This document shows, one piece after another, positions 1-11,907 of a DNA stretch of 64,000 nt. The first letter of the stretch is position 1. The number at the start of each line of letters is the position of its first letter. The notes under the pieces are model-generated. The model saw nothing but the letters and a program-made list of their open reading frames with translations, ran no database searches and had not been told where the DNA came from. Made by a program: the position numbers and the translations under genes. Origin of the DNA: Amyloporia xantha (Eukaryota > Basidiomycota > Agaricomycetes > Polyporales > Adustoporiaceae); NCBI GenBank assembly GCA_036971615.1, contig JAYKKR010000055.1, forward strand, positions 62,001 to 126,000. The letters run 5' to 3'.

Positions 1-104
1 TGTGCGCTTACATAAGGATAGATGTCTCACACTTATGGCGCACTCTACAGAGTCCATTGAACGAAATAAATGAATGAAAAGAAACCGGGCAAACCACACT
101 CAAT

Positions 105-869
105 ATGGACATGCTGGAGCGCTACAATCTGGACAAGTGCAACTCTGTGCTCACTCCCATGGAGAATGGCCTGCGCCTTTCAAAGCAGCAGGCACCCCAA
201 AACAACAAGGAGATTGCATTTATGCAGGACAAGCCATACCTCAATGCTGTTGGCTCTCTTATGTATCTTGCCATCACCACTCGCCCTGACATCCAGTATG
301 CTGTTTCCTGTCTTGCTCGCTTCAACTCCAATCCTGGGCCTGCACACTGGTCTGCAGTGAAGCATGTCTTTTGCTATCTGCAGGGTACCAAGGACCACAA
401 GCTTGTGTACAAGCCAGAGGACCTGGGTGCGCCTTTTCTCACTTACACTGATTCTGCTCATGGAGACTGTCCTGACACTGGACGCTCCACTGGTGGCTAT
501 CTGGTGAAAATGGGCTCTGGAGCGGTCAGTTGGAGCAGCAAACTTCAGTCTCTGGTGGCCCTGTCCACTACAGAGTCAGAGTATATTGCTGCTGTTGATG
601 CTGGCAAGGAGATCATGTGGATGCGCAACATCATGCTGGAGTTTGGCTATCCTCCCAAGGACTCCTCCCCTCTTCTCATGGACAACCAGTCCTCCATCTC
701 AGTCTCAAAGAATCCAGAGCATCATGGGCGCATGAAACACCTCGATCTTCGCACTTATTGGCTCAGAGACACTGTGGAAAGTGGTCACATCAAGCCCTCC
801 TATATTCCCACTGGTGAGATGGTTGCAGACACATTAACCAAGCCCCTGCCCTCTGTGAAGGTAGCTTAG
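105..869 (+). pseudogene. Ty1/copia pol fragment: end of reverse transcriptase plus RNase H
   Basis: The open frame encodes the C-terminal part of a copia polyprotein. The end of the reverse-transcriptase thumb/connection is visible as YLNAVGSLMYLAITTRPDI, followed by the copia-type RNase H with YTDSAHGDCPDTGRSTGGY, the LSTTESEYIA motif and the closing ADTLTKPLP motif before the stop. Gag, protease, integrase and the reverse-transcriptase palm are missing because the frame starts abruptly at the inner edge of the left inverted repeat. A polypurine tract at 899-909 follows the stop by about 30 bases, the normal place for plus-strand priming. The piece cannot act alone and is a dead retrotransposon end. 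Confidence 0.9.
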
Positions 870-910
870 TAAAGTCTCCACTGTTGAGACTTGGCAGATC
901 AGGGGGGGTA

Positions 911-1323
911 TGTCAAAATCTGTGCTCTGCCAGTCTCCCAGTGTCTCCTGCATCGCCTCATTGCTCCTATGGCATGTTTCCATTGTTTCCCTTCTATTGT
1001 ATCTGTTCTAGGACTTTCTAGCTTGTTCTGGGCTTATGCCACTCACTCCATTGTATTGGTGCCACAGTGGTGCAATGCACACTTTGAGTGGCAGTGGCAC
1101 AATAGACCTTCTGTCCATTGTGCCACTCCCCATTGTTCTACTTCCATTGTGCCACCCTCTATTGTTCTCTATCTCTATTGTTCTCTATCATATATATAGG
1201 CCCTAGAGTCCTCAGCCTGGTCCCCACCAGTTGCTTACTTTGGACTCTAGGTATGTTGTATCCCTTACATCCTTAATATACCAGTTGCTTACTTTGGACT
1301 CTAGCCCACTTGTGGCTCTCTCA
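911..1323 (+). repeat. Copia LTR (right edge inferred)
   Basis: The LTR begins with TG straight after the G-rich polypurine tract. It holds a TATA-like run (tatatata near 1190), and a 24-base direct repeat beginning near 1229 and again near 1283. The right edge is placed at a CA (1322-1323) only because LTRs end in CA. There is no second LTR in the window to confirm it. Confidence 0.5.
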
Positions 1324-1371
1324 GTCCCTTAGTGCTGCGCCTTAGCTGTTAGCTGCGCCTTAGCCATTTGA

Positions 1372-1742
1372 CACTGTGCACGCTGCTTGATAAACTTATA
1401 GCAAGTTTTGAATGGAAGAGGGCCTCCTTCATACTTGCCCAACAAAAGCTTCCACTGGTTCTCCAGTGAAAAGTAGGAGCTAGCCAACCGGGGTTGCGTC
1501 CAGACATGCAAGCACCATATGCAGAGAGATTGCAGAGATAAGTGTTGTCCTTGCCCTCTGCCCACTGCTTCCACATGTGAAGACTGGTCCAGTAGTTGGG
1601 CCCCTCCAGCACAGACTGCGTGCCAAAGGTGATACCGCACCAGATACAAGCACTGGCAAAACCACCAGGTTGGTCAATGTGGTCAGGATGGAAGGGTCCA
1701 GATGCATCCAAAATGCAAAGTCGAGAAGGGGCATGCTCACGA
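1372..1742 (-). pseudogene. Captured fragment of the gene at 16.3-21.4 kb
   Basis: Read on the minus strand, this stretch nearly repeats bases 20,492-20,862, an internal coding part of the plus-strand gene at 16,260-21,446. Shared peptides include HAPSRL, LDASGPFHPDHIDQPGGFAS and YWTSLHMWKQWAEGKD. One C is missing from a run of Cs (near 1497; 5 C in the parent near 20,740), which shifts the frame, so the copy is not functional. It abuts the right inverted repeat with no gap. The copied piece has no intron inside it in the parent, so capture from DNA or from RNA cannot be told apart. Confidence 0.85.
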
Positions 1743-1846
1743 TATTGAGTGTGGTTTGCCCGGTTTCTTTTCATTTGTTTATTTCATTCAATGGACTCTG
1801 TAGAGTGCGCCATAAGCGTGAGACATCTATCCTTATGTAAGCGCAC

Positions 1847-2190
1847 ATGTACTTCGCTCCTGAGTCGAGCTGTAGGTCTCTATCCTTGACACAGCTCGAC
1901 TTAGGCCTTTGGTTGTCTTCTGAGTCTTCAGCAATCGCTGCAAGCCTTCATCAGGAAAAATCTCCCTTACTTATTAGAGCTCATTGAATACTTACCATTC
2001 TTATCCAACTTATATGTCTCTTATTCTACTCATCTGATTCTTATTGACTGCTAATCTATCTCACACATCTCTAATTCCACTCATCAGATTCTTACTGAAT
2101 GCTCATCTATCTCATATTTCTCTAATTCTACTCATCAGATTCTTATTGAGTGCTAATTTATCTCAAGATGCTAATCAAACTCTCAGAAAG
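1847..2190. other. Non-coding spacer with a hairpin and a short tandem repeat
   Basis: No gene is seen. Bases 1863-1873 and 1891-1901 form an 11-bp perfect inverted repeat around a 17-base loop. From about 2028 to 2165 a ~56-bp unit containing the words ctcatcagattctta and gctaat..atctca is repeated about three times with mismatches, just before the outer end of repeat copy A. Confidence 0.6.
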
Positions 2191-5100
2191 TTACGATTCC
2201 TGAGGTACAAAGGAAGCATTTCTCTGGTGAGCAAAAGTCGCGACACCAACATTTGCGCCCTAAGCGTGGGAACACAATTCAATACAAAATTTGTATTGTA
2301 AGCGCCCAAGATCCTGGGGTTAGGGTCAGGCTTTTGTTACCGCTGTTGTAAGGTGGCTTGTAGTCTCAATACAAAAGTTTGTTACCCATTACAAAGTTCA
2401 ATACAAACCTGCCAGCACGACGCGACTTGTACAAACAACCCCCAACATTGATGAGATAAGATCCAGCCCATATCTTATCTATGTCCTTGTATGGTATGTC
2501 ACATGATTAGATCATGTGCCTAATCACGTGCGCTTATCCTTGGACATGTGACAGATCAGCGGCCTACTGGCCTTGGAAGTGTGTATACTGTTGGATTGAC
2601 CACATTCAAATATTGCCATATAAGGAAATGCTTACATCAGGGGGTAGCCATGGCTGTCGAAAGGCTGTCTCCTATTTTTTCAGATTTGTTACTATTTATC
2701 TATGGCATATAGACCCCATATACACTTGCCCAAATGCGGAAATATGGCTGTATGTGAGATGTGAAAAATGTGAGATAGGGATTCTAAATGAAGGAGAGAG
2801 ACATTCCCTTATTTTAGGTGATTTTTGCACCTTTTATGAGCCCAGAATGCGCCCAGAATGAGCCTCCCAAGAGCATAAAAAGCGGTCACATGACCCCAAA
2901 GTGCGAAAATTCTAAGTGCACATAGGGCGATCCGTTCCAGTGGATCGCCCTACGCGCTGTAGACGCCCACGGGAATTGCCGGAAATGGAAAAAAGCGCAC
3001 TTTACTGTGGCTTCAATTCTTAATTAAAATGGCTGAAAATTGGTACACACCTTGGACTATTGTGTATCCATCTCCCATTCAAAGTTCTAAGAATTTGAGG
3101 CCATAACGAATATGCTATTCAATGATCATTGCCTTTTCGCGCTTTAGGCGCCCTTTAAGCGCCCAAGAGCGTGCTCCAATACAGGCCCTTTATCTATTCT
3201 TTATAGATTTCATTGTAAGCCTGCTATATAGATACCATTAGAGCCTGTTTGTAATGACCTTAGAGGTACACAGAAGAGGGCTGCACTCACTTTTGCTGTG
3301 TAAAGCTCACCTGCACTTGAGATGATTGTCGTCAGAGGGAAAGAGCAGATCTGTCAGATAGTGAGTCATGAGAAAATGCTTACATCAGCAGGTGGCCACA
3401 GTGACATCCATATTGGTCTTGATTTTCCTGGATTTATTGCTATTTTTGCTTGGCCAGTAGAGCCAATACAAACATGCCCAAATGCGGAAATATGGCTGTA
3501 TGTGAGATGTGAAAAATGCGAGATAGGGATTCCAAATGAAGGAGAAAGACATTCCCTTATTTTAGGTGACTTTTGTGCATTTTTGAGCCCAGAATGAGCC
3601 CAGCATGAGCCTCCAAAGAGCAGAAAAAGCGGTCACATGACCCCAAAGTGCGAAAATTCTAAGTGCGCATAGGGCGATCCGTTCCAGTGGATCGCCCTAC
3701 GCGCTGTAGACGCCCACGGGAATTGCCGGAAATGGAAACAAGCGCACTTTCCTGTGGCCTCAATTCTTAATTAAATTGGCTGAAAATTGGTACAGACCTT
3801 GGAATATGGTGTATCCATCTCCCATTCAAAGACCTAAGGATTTGAGGCCATAATGAATATGCTATTCAATGATCATTGCCTTTCCGAGTGTCAGCCACTT
3901 TTTAGGCGCCCGAAAATGCGCTCCAAGCGCAAGCCTGTAAACACGGCTTTATCTGTTCTTTATAGACTTCATTGTAAGCCTGCTATATAGATATCATTAG
4001 AGCATGTTTGTAAGGACCTTAGAGAGCTTTGCGCTGTATTTAGAGCAGGTTTGTATGACCCCTAGAATGACTTGAATGGTGATTGGTGCGACATTGTATG
4101 CTGATTGAACTAGGTTTGTATGATAATTGTAGTGAGTTTGTATGATCATTAGAGTAGATTTGTATGGTGATTAGAGCAAGTTTGTAGTGTCAGTACAATA
4201 CATTTCTATGGTGATTGGAGTGACTTTGTATGATAATTTGACTTAGTTTGTAGGGTCATTAGAGCAACTTTGTATATGGATTAGAGTGAGTTTGTACAGT
4301 GATTAGAGCAAGTTTGTATGGAGATTAGAATGACTTTCTATGATAATTAGAGTCAGTTTGTATGATGATTAGAATGGATTTGTATGGTTATTAGAGTAAG
4401 TTTGTATGGTCATTACAATCACTTTGTATGGTCATTACAATCACTTTGTAAGGTCATTAGAGTAAGTTTGTATAGTCATTACAATGACTTTGTAAGGTCA
4501 TTAGAGTGAGTTTGTATGGTTATTACAGTAAGTTTGTATGATCATTACAATCACTTTGTATGGGGATTAGAGTAAGTTTGTATGTTGATTAGAGTAAGTT
4601 TGTATGGTCATTAGAATAAGTTTGTATGATGATTACATTGAGTTTATATGATCATTAGAATGACTTGTATAGTCAATACAATATGATTCTATGGTGATTA
4701 GGGTGAACTAGAGTAACTTTATATGATCATTACAGTCAGATTCAATGGTGATTAGTGTAGGTTTGTATGATACTTATGGTGACTTTGTAGGGTCAGTACA
4801 ATACATTTGAATGATAATTAGGATAAGTTTGTATGGTTAGTAGGATGAGTTTGTGTGGTGAGTCCAGTGAGTTTGTAGTGCCATTAGAGCAAATATGTAT
4901 GGTCATTACACTGACTTTGAATGCAAAGGTGTCTGATATGACTTTCAAATGGTAATTAGAGCAAATTTGTAATGTCATTACAAAGTGGGTGAAATACATA
5001 ATGGTTCCATTTGAAAGGCAGGATTGACTTGATAAGTAAATGTTGTAATGACATTAGAAAGGTTTGTATGTGGTTAGTGTGGAAAATCACTTTTATATTC

Positions 5101-5844
5101 CATCAGATAGAACCTACTTACTTCATTAGGAAAAGTTGTAATGTTTGTATTGGAATTCTCAATACTTACTGAGATATGGCTGTTGTAAGATTTGGTTGAT
5201 AAATAACATTGTTATAGCCTGAGCAGGTTTGCAGTGCAGTTAGAGTGAATATGTATGATCTCAAAAGCAAGTTTGTATGGTCATGAGCAAGCTGATGTAA
5301 TCATTAGGATGACTTCATACTCTCATTAGAGTGAGTTTGTAATGTCATTACAAAATGTGAAAAATACATAGTAGGCTCATTTGATAGAGAATGTTCACTT
5401 TGTAAGTAAATGTTGTAATGACACTACAAGAGTTTCTAATGGGTTAGGGTCAAAATCACTTTTACACTCCATCAGACAGAACTCACTTACTTCATTGGGA
5501 AATGTTGTAATGTTTGTATTGAGATTCTCAATATTCACTGACATACACCTGTATCAAGATCCAGTTTCAATTTTTGTAATATCTTTGCAGTCTGTTTCTA
5601 TGACTGTTGCCATGTGCTTGTAAAGTTAATATAGTAGGTTGGTACACTTATTGGGATTAGTTTTCAGAGCCATCAGATTGTCTCTATTAGTTTGTAGAGT
5701 CAATGTCTGAAGAGTAATCAGAGGCAAGTGATCCAATTGTAATGAAAATCTTATATTATTGAACCTTGTGGGGCAATAATGGAAGACAGCACTTCAAAAT
5801 CCTCAGGAATTGTCCTGCCATTTATTGGCCTGCTCCCACCAAGT
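2191..5844 (+). repeat. Repeat copy A: module E followed by module T
   Basis: This copy begins with ttacgattcctgagg, runs through a ~3-kb module (E) and ends in module T, whose outer end reads cgctcccaccaag (one mismatch here). Inside E a block of several hundred bases, containing tgcggaaatatggctg and a GGGCGATCC/GGATCGCCC hairpin, occurs twice (around 2,730-3,130 and 3,480-3,880). Copy B at 7,128 has it once. The 4.05-4.99 kb part is a degenerate short-period array. No protein gene is supported; open frames here are short and are not conserved in frame between copies. Confidence 0.85.
4041..4990 (+). repeat. Degenerate ~28-30-bp tandem array inside module E
   Basis: About thirty imperfect units of the general form gtttgtatggtNattagagta follow one another. 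The same array, with different unit numbers, lies at about 8,210-9,060 in copy B and, on the other strand, at about 38,620-39,480 in the right-hand copy. Confidence 0.8.
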
Positions 5845-7127
5845 ATATTGCCACCCATGATGCTCTATGACTTTCATTTATACCATATATGGCAATATTT
5901 CCTTTTTTGAAAAGTTCTGGTAGTGCTCATAGGGCTGTACAGCAGGGGAATATCAATGAGAATGCATTTCAGGGACAGTGAAGAACACTGCAATGTTGGC
6001 AGTCAGTCAGTCAGTCAGTCAGTCAGTCAGTCAGTTGGACATAAGTGTGCACTTGGTCACTCTGTGTGCAACTGGACATGAGCTAGGTGAAGTTCAAACA
6101 CAAGTCTGTACACAAACACACATCTGTTCACACATATTGACAATGAATTGGTCAATGACATGAGTGACTTTTGACCTGAGGCGATAGTGACTGAGTGTGC
6201 ACTGGCACTTATGTCCAACTGACTGACTGACTGACTGACTGACTGACTGCCAACTGTTGAGTGCACTCATTATTCAAGTAATTGGCTGTATGCAATGTAC
6301 TATCTGGCCCATAGCTGAGCATTGCACAGAGTGCACTGACTGACTCACAGCATAATAGTCAGAGTGACAAGATATGTCAACATCTTCAAGTTTTGCATTG
6401 CACACTTGTCTCTGACTGCTCACTAAATGTTCGCAGCACACATTGCAGTGTTCTTCACTGTCCCTGATATGCATTCTCATTGATATTCCCCTGCTGTACA
6501 GCCCTATGAGCACTACCAGAACTTTCCAAAAAAGGAAATATTGCCATATATGGTATAAATGAAAGTCGTAGAGCATCATCTGAGGATCCCAGATAGTTTT
6601 TCCTGGACCCCTAGCTTGCTCGGTTAAGCCAGAAAATGCAAAATACTGATCCAAACACGACAATATAAAAATATGACCACCCCCGAAATCATGTCTAATG
6701 ATGTTGTATGGACACTACTATCACTATATATGAGGTTGCATGTCATTTAAAGCCCCACAGTGCATAATTTTCTAATATATTATTTTTTTGTTATTTCAAC
6801 ATTCAATGAATTCTCTGGTGCATTTATTATCATTATATTGAATAGACACATTCAAATGGCTCGCAGTGGTATATGGCATCCCCATATTGACCATTACTAT
6901 ATTTGGAATAGCCCATTCAAATGCTTTCTAATGATATATAATAGCCCCACATTTTACTGCATATTTTTATTGCCCCATTTGAATGGATCCCAATGATATA
7001 TACAAACCCTGTATTGAATGGAGAGTGCCAAGGTCGTTACATCATGCAAGATTCTCTGGCCATCCAGTCGGTCAGTATAGGTGACTTGAACGATATTGAT
7101 ATTGGATGGGGAGAGAGATTGGTCAGG
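5845..7127. repeat. Spacer with a large imperfect inverted repeat carrying a CAGT microsatellite
   Basis: Bases ~5,857-5,998 recur inverted at ~6,433-6,580 (shared words such as gctgtacagcaggggaatat). Nested inside, a (cagt)n run at ~6,001-6,034 is mirrored by a (gact)n run at ~6,218-6,248. The two arms are separated by different lengths of unique sequence, as in a decayed foldback element. Bases 6,680-7,127 are AT-rich with loosely repeated cattcaaatg words and no gene. Confidence 0.75.
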
Positions 7128-9914
7128 TTACGATTCCTGAGGTACGAAGGAAGCGTTTCTCTGGTGAGCAAAAGTCGCGACACCAACTTTTGCGCCCTAA
7201 GCGTGGGAACCCAATTCAATACAAAGTTTGTATTGTAAGCGCCCAAGATCCTGGGGTTAGGGTCAGGCTTTTGTTACCGCTGTTGTAAGGTCCCTTGTAG
7301 TCTCAATACAAAAGTTTGTTACCCATTACAAAGTTCAATACAAACCTGCCAGCACGATGCGACTTGTACAAACAACCCCCAACATTGATGAGATAAGATC
7401 CAGCCCATATCTTATCTATGTCCTTGTATGGTATGTCACATGATTAGATCATGTGTCTAATCACGTGTGCTTATCCTTGGACATGTGACAGATCAGCGGC
7501 CTACTGGCCTTTGAAGTGGGTATACTGTTGGATTGACCACATTCAAATATTGCCATATAAGGAAATGCTTACATCAGGGGGTAGCCATGGCTGTCGAAAG
7601 GCTGTCCCCTATTTTTTGAGATTTGTTAGTATTTGTTTGTAGTCTATAGCCCCAATACAAACATGCCCAAATGCGGAAATATGGCTGTATGTGAGATGTG
7701 AAAAATGCGAGACAGGGATTCCAAATGAAGGAGAAAGACATTCCCTTATTTTAGGTGACTTTTGTGCATTTTTTGAGCCCAGAATGAGCCCAGCATGAGC
7801 CTCCCAAGAGCAGAAAAAGCGGTCACATGACCCCAAAGTGCGAAAATTCTAAGTGCGCATAGGGCGATCCGTTCCAGTGGATCGCCCTATGCGCCGTAGA
7901 CGCCCACGGGAATTGCCGGAAATGGAAAAAAGCGCACTTTGCTGTGGCTTCATTTCTTAATTAAATTGGCTGAAAGTTGGTACAGACCTTGGACTATAGT
8001 GTATCTATCTCCCATTCAAATTTCTATGGATTTGAGGCCATAACAAATCTGCTATTCAATGATCATTGCCTTTCTGAGTGTCAGCCACTTTTTAGGCGCC
8101 CAAAAATGCGCTCCAAGCGCAAGCCTGTAACCACGGCTTTAGCTGTTCTTTATAGATTCATTGTAAGGCTGCTATATGGATATCATTAGAGCATGTTTGT
8201 AAGGACCTTAGAGAGCTTTATGCTGTATTTAGAGCAGGTTTGTATGACCCCTAGAATGACTTGAATGGTGATTGGTGCGACATTGTATGCTGATTGAACT
8301 AGGTTTGTATGATAATTGTAGTGAGTTTGTATGATTGTTAGAGTGAATTTGTATGGTGATTAGAGCAAGTTTGTAGTATCAGTACAATACATTTCTATGG
8401 TGATTGGAGTGACTTTGTATGATAATTAGACATAGTTTGTAGGGTCATTAGAGCAACTTTGTATGTGGATTAGAGTGAGTTTGTATAGTGATTAGAGCAA
8501 GTTTGTATGGAGATTAGAATGACTTTCTATGATAATTAGAGTCAGTTTGTATGATGATTAGAATGGATTTGTATGGTTATTAGAGTAAGTTTGTATGGTC
8601 ATTATGATCACTTTGTATGGGCATTAGAGTGAGTTTATATGGGTATTAGAGTAAGTTTGTATGGTGATTAGAGTAAGTTTGTATGGTGATTACATTGAGT
8701 TTATATGATCATTAGAGTGACTTGTATAGTCAATACAATATGATTCTATGGTGATTAGGGTGAGCTTGTAGTGATACTAGAGTAACTTTATATGATCATT
8801 AGAGTCAGTTTGAATGGTGATTAGTGTAGGTTTGTATGATACTTATGGTGACTTTGTAGGGTCAATACAATACATTTGAATGATAATTAGGATAAGTTTG
8901 TATGGTTAGTATGATGAGTTTGTGTGGTGATTCCAGTGAGTTTGTAGTGCCATTAGAGCAAATATGTATGATCATTACACTGACTTTGAATGCAAAGGTG
9001 TCTGATATGACTTTCAAATGGCAATTAGAGCAAATTTGTAATGTCATTACAAAGTGGGTGAAATACATAATGGTCCCATTTGAAAGGCAAGATTGACTTG
9101 ATAAGTAAATGTTGTAATGTCATTAGAAAGGTTTGTATGTGGTTAGTGTGGAAAATCACTTTTATATTCCATCAGATAGAACCTACTTACTTCATTAGGA
9201 AAAGTTGTAATGTTTGTATTGGAATTCTCAATACTTACTGAGATATGGCTGTTGTAAGATTTGATTAATAAATAGCATTGTTATAGCCTGAGCAGGTTTG
9301 CATTGCAGTTAGAGTGAATATGTATGATCTCAAAAGCAAGTTTGTATGGTCATGAGCAAGCTGATGTAATCATTAGGATGACTTCATACTCTCATTAGAG
9401 TGAGTTTGTAATGCCATTACAAAATGTGAAAAATACATAGTAGGCTCATTCAATAGAGGATGTTCACTTTGTAAGTAAATGTTCTAATGACACTACAAGA
9501 GTTTCTAATAGGCTAGGGTCAAAAATCACTTTTACACTCCATCAGACAGAACTCACTTACTTCATTGGGAAATGTTGTAATGTTTGTATTGAGATTCTCA
9601 ATATTCACTGACATACACCTGTATCAAGATCCAGTTTCAATTTTTGTAATATCTTTGCAGTCTGTTTCTATGACTGTTGCCATGTGCTTGCAAAGTTAAT
9701 ATAGTAGATTGCTACACTTATTGGGATTAGTTTTCACAGCCATCAGATTGTCTCTATAAGTTTGTAAAGTCAGTGTCTGAAGAGTAATCAGAGGCAAGTG
9801 GTCCAATTGTAATGAAAATCTTATATTATTGAACCTTGTGGGGCAATAATGGAAGACAGCACTTCAAAAGCCTCAGGAATCGTCCTGCCATTTATTGGCC
9901 CGCTCCCACCAAGT
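7128..9914 (+). repeat. Repeat copy B: module E (7128-9245) plus module T (9246-9914)
   Basis: Same orientation as copy A and closely similar, but with the internal duplicated block present once. The E/T boundary at 9245/9246 is placed by comparison. A T copy at 11,908-12,571 stops exactly here, and the right-hand E copy at 38,423 starts exactly here. Module T ends outward in the 13-base word cgctcccaccaag. E also carries GATAAGAT..ATCTTATC and GGGCGATCC..GGATCGCCC foldbacks. Confidence 0.85.
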
Positions 9915-9960
9915 ACCTCAATTGGTCCCTCTGTATTCTCGCTCTTTGCATTCTGTGTGC

Positions 9961-9968
9961 TATATAAG
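9961..9968 (+). promoter_or_regulatory. TATA-box-like sequence
   Basis: The word tatataag lies about 90 bases upstream of the first usable codons of the gene at 10.05-11.69 kb. It is the only clear TATA-like word in this interval. Confidence 0.35.
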
Positions 9969-10047
9969 ATGCGCAGTCAATAATTGCGAGGTCCCGTCTT
10001 CCAATGTAGCCCAGAAAATGCGGATCGAGAGTCAATACTCGATCTGA

Positions 10048-11693
10048 GTGTTTCTAGCTGCGCCGATGCCACTCAGAACATGTTGGATGTCCAGGCCTTC
10101 ATATCTGATGAAATGGCTTCAACATGAGTCTACCTCATGGTATTTTTGTGATGGTGATGTCGAAGATGAATGGAGTGGCCACCCCGATGTGTCGTATCAC
10201 ATCGAGATTCAAGACATGTGCAGCGCACTTCTTGACACGAAGTCATATTCTCAAACCGCCTCGTTGCTGCTGTGTTACTAGCCGCTGATAGACGAAAGCC
10301 AAGGCCTGGCCGCAGGAGCAGCGAGATATAATTCTACTGCAATTGGACGGGCATTCAGGCATTGTTGTCACTACTTCTCAGATTCCTGTACGCCATGTCA
10401 AACTCGGCGATGGACGCATACAATTCAATTCACCAACTACGTTCGTAGCGAGATTCGGTACTGCAGTTGGCGCTGTCCCTAGACCAAGGCTTGTTTTGGT
10501 GAGTACTTGAGGAAGATATAGATGCAGTATTAGACTACTAAATGATGGTGTTAGTAATATCAAATGTCTTGGGTTCGTCATTATGTCCACCGCAGAACCT
10601 CTGGTTCTCCCAGAGGATTACCTGATGTGCCAAAATGAGCAATACCACTGGCGCGTTCTGGATAACATCCGACGCGATGCCTGTCATATACGACTAAGAG
10701 GTGGAAGAATGAAGCTTTTTGAGAAAGCTTGCTCATTGAGCCTTAAGGCTTGTACCATTCGACTGCGATACAATGAAGTGAGCACCCGTTTTATGCAGTC
10801 ACTGTATTCATCTCTAGCTGTAAAACAGTGTGTCAACATATATTGCGACAAGCGTGCTAGCTTAAATGCCAAAAAAAAGTGCTTGTACAATCTACTCTTA
10901 GGCTGGTCAAGCAAGGTGTAGAAGTAGCCCTCGTAGAGCATGAGCGTGCGCTGCAGAGATCGCAGGACTGGGCTGTGTATCTAGAGATGATGACCTATGC
11001 TCATGTAAGTCACACCTATTGTCCTCGCTTGCAAACTCTAATACCACTCTTGTCTCCTAGGATCGTCTCGAACTATTCTTGTCTCCTCTGCTCAACACGA
11101 TCACGTTTAAGAATGCCATTCGATCTGCCGACGTGCCATTGGGAATGCTCAATGAATTGATCGCTGAGAGGAGAGGCATCGTTAATGACGCTAATGCGTG
11201 CTTCGGACAGGCATCCCAGCATCTGTCATACAGCACTGAACAAATCATCACTGCCGCTCCCGAATCTGCTGCAGCGGGTGATTTCACAAGACTCAATGAC
11301 CGTCTTCGCTCCCAGATTGATGCTCAAGTGGACTGTGTGGACAGGTTGCACGTATGTCTTTTTCGTATGTAAACATGCTTGAAACTACGCTAATATCCAT
11401 TCCGCGTTGAGTATGCCGTTAGAATGGCCAAATTTATGCCACAGGATTTAAGAGGTCCACAGGACACGCTCTTTTCTGTTACTCGCCTGCAGTCAACTCA
11501 TATCGCCTTTGAGGAGATTCAAATGAGCTTCGACAGTTTGATACAGGTGAGTTCTATTACGAAGACTTCGGTATATATCTGACTTCGAGTTTACTCTCGG
11601 ACATGACAGCTATACGATACCTTGCAAGCAGGATTGAACACGGCTATGCAGCGTCTGAACGATGAAGGGATTGGTGAGACAATCCCAGTCTAA
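10048..11693 (+). CDS. Multi-exon gene, helical protein of unknown function (5' half uncertain)
   Basis: The 3' half is well supported. Exons at 10,902-11,004, 11,061-11,351, 11,412-11,546 and 11,610-11,693 join in frame across introns with GT-AG ends (three introns of 56-63 bases). The joined protein is rich in helix-forming residues (ALVEHERALQRSQDW, AKFMPQDL, QAGLNTAMQRLN) and ends GIGETIPV. Coding-like stretches upstream (about 10,048-10,280, 10,340-10,498 and 10,596-10,780) do not join in one frame with convincing splice sites, so the start and first exons are open, or the gene is damaged. I recognise no domain. It lies just inside repeat copy B and is followed by a reversed T module. 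Confidence 0.5.
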
Positions 11694-11907
11694 TTTCCTG
11701 CACTCATGAAAAGCTCCGAAGAATTGGCAGTTCGAAACCGTCACGTTTCTTTATTTATCGTGGGGCTCAAAGCAGGGTGTTTCCGTGAATCCATGACGAT
11801 GTGTCCGGACGAGGTGTTCTCATGTTCTGCAATAATGTAGTCTTTAGGAAATTGTACCAGTGACAATGATGGCTATCAATATGGGACAATTGGTGTCAGA
11901 TAAGCTA
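11694..11907. other. Intergenic, nothing recognised
   Basis: Bases between the stop of the preceding gene and the next repeat. No frame, repeat or foldback stands out. Confidence 0.5.

Larger units (their letters stand above)
1..1846. mobile_element. Composite non-autonomous element with ~104-bp inverted ends
   Basis: Bases 1-104 and 1743-1846 are inverted copies of each other with only a few mismatches. Between them lie two unrelated captured pieces: a plus-strand copia pol end with its LTR, and a minus-strand fragment of the gene found whole at 16.3-21.4 kb. No transposase is encoded inside, so the unit would have to be moved in trans. The window begins inside the left repeat, so the true outer edge, and any target-site duplication, cannot be read. 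A chance arrangement from nested insertions is the alternative. Confidence 0.65.

Noticed and set aside
911..1323. A functional copia element
   Set aside because: Only the 3' end of pol and one LTR are present, enclosed by unrelated inverted repeats.
2320..2345. ggttagggtcagg in module E as telomeric DNA
   Set aside because: A single TTAGGG per copy without tandem structure is not evidence for telomere origin.
2186..9920. Possible protein genes in the E modules (frames of 60-115 codons)
   Set aside because: Frames differ or break between copies A, B and the right-hand copy, so there is no sign of coding selection.
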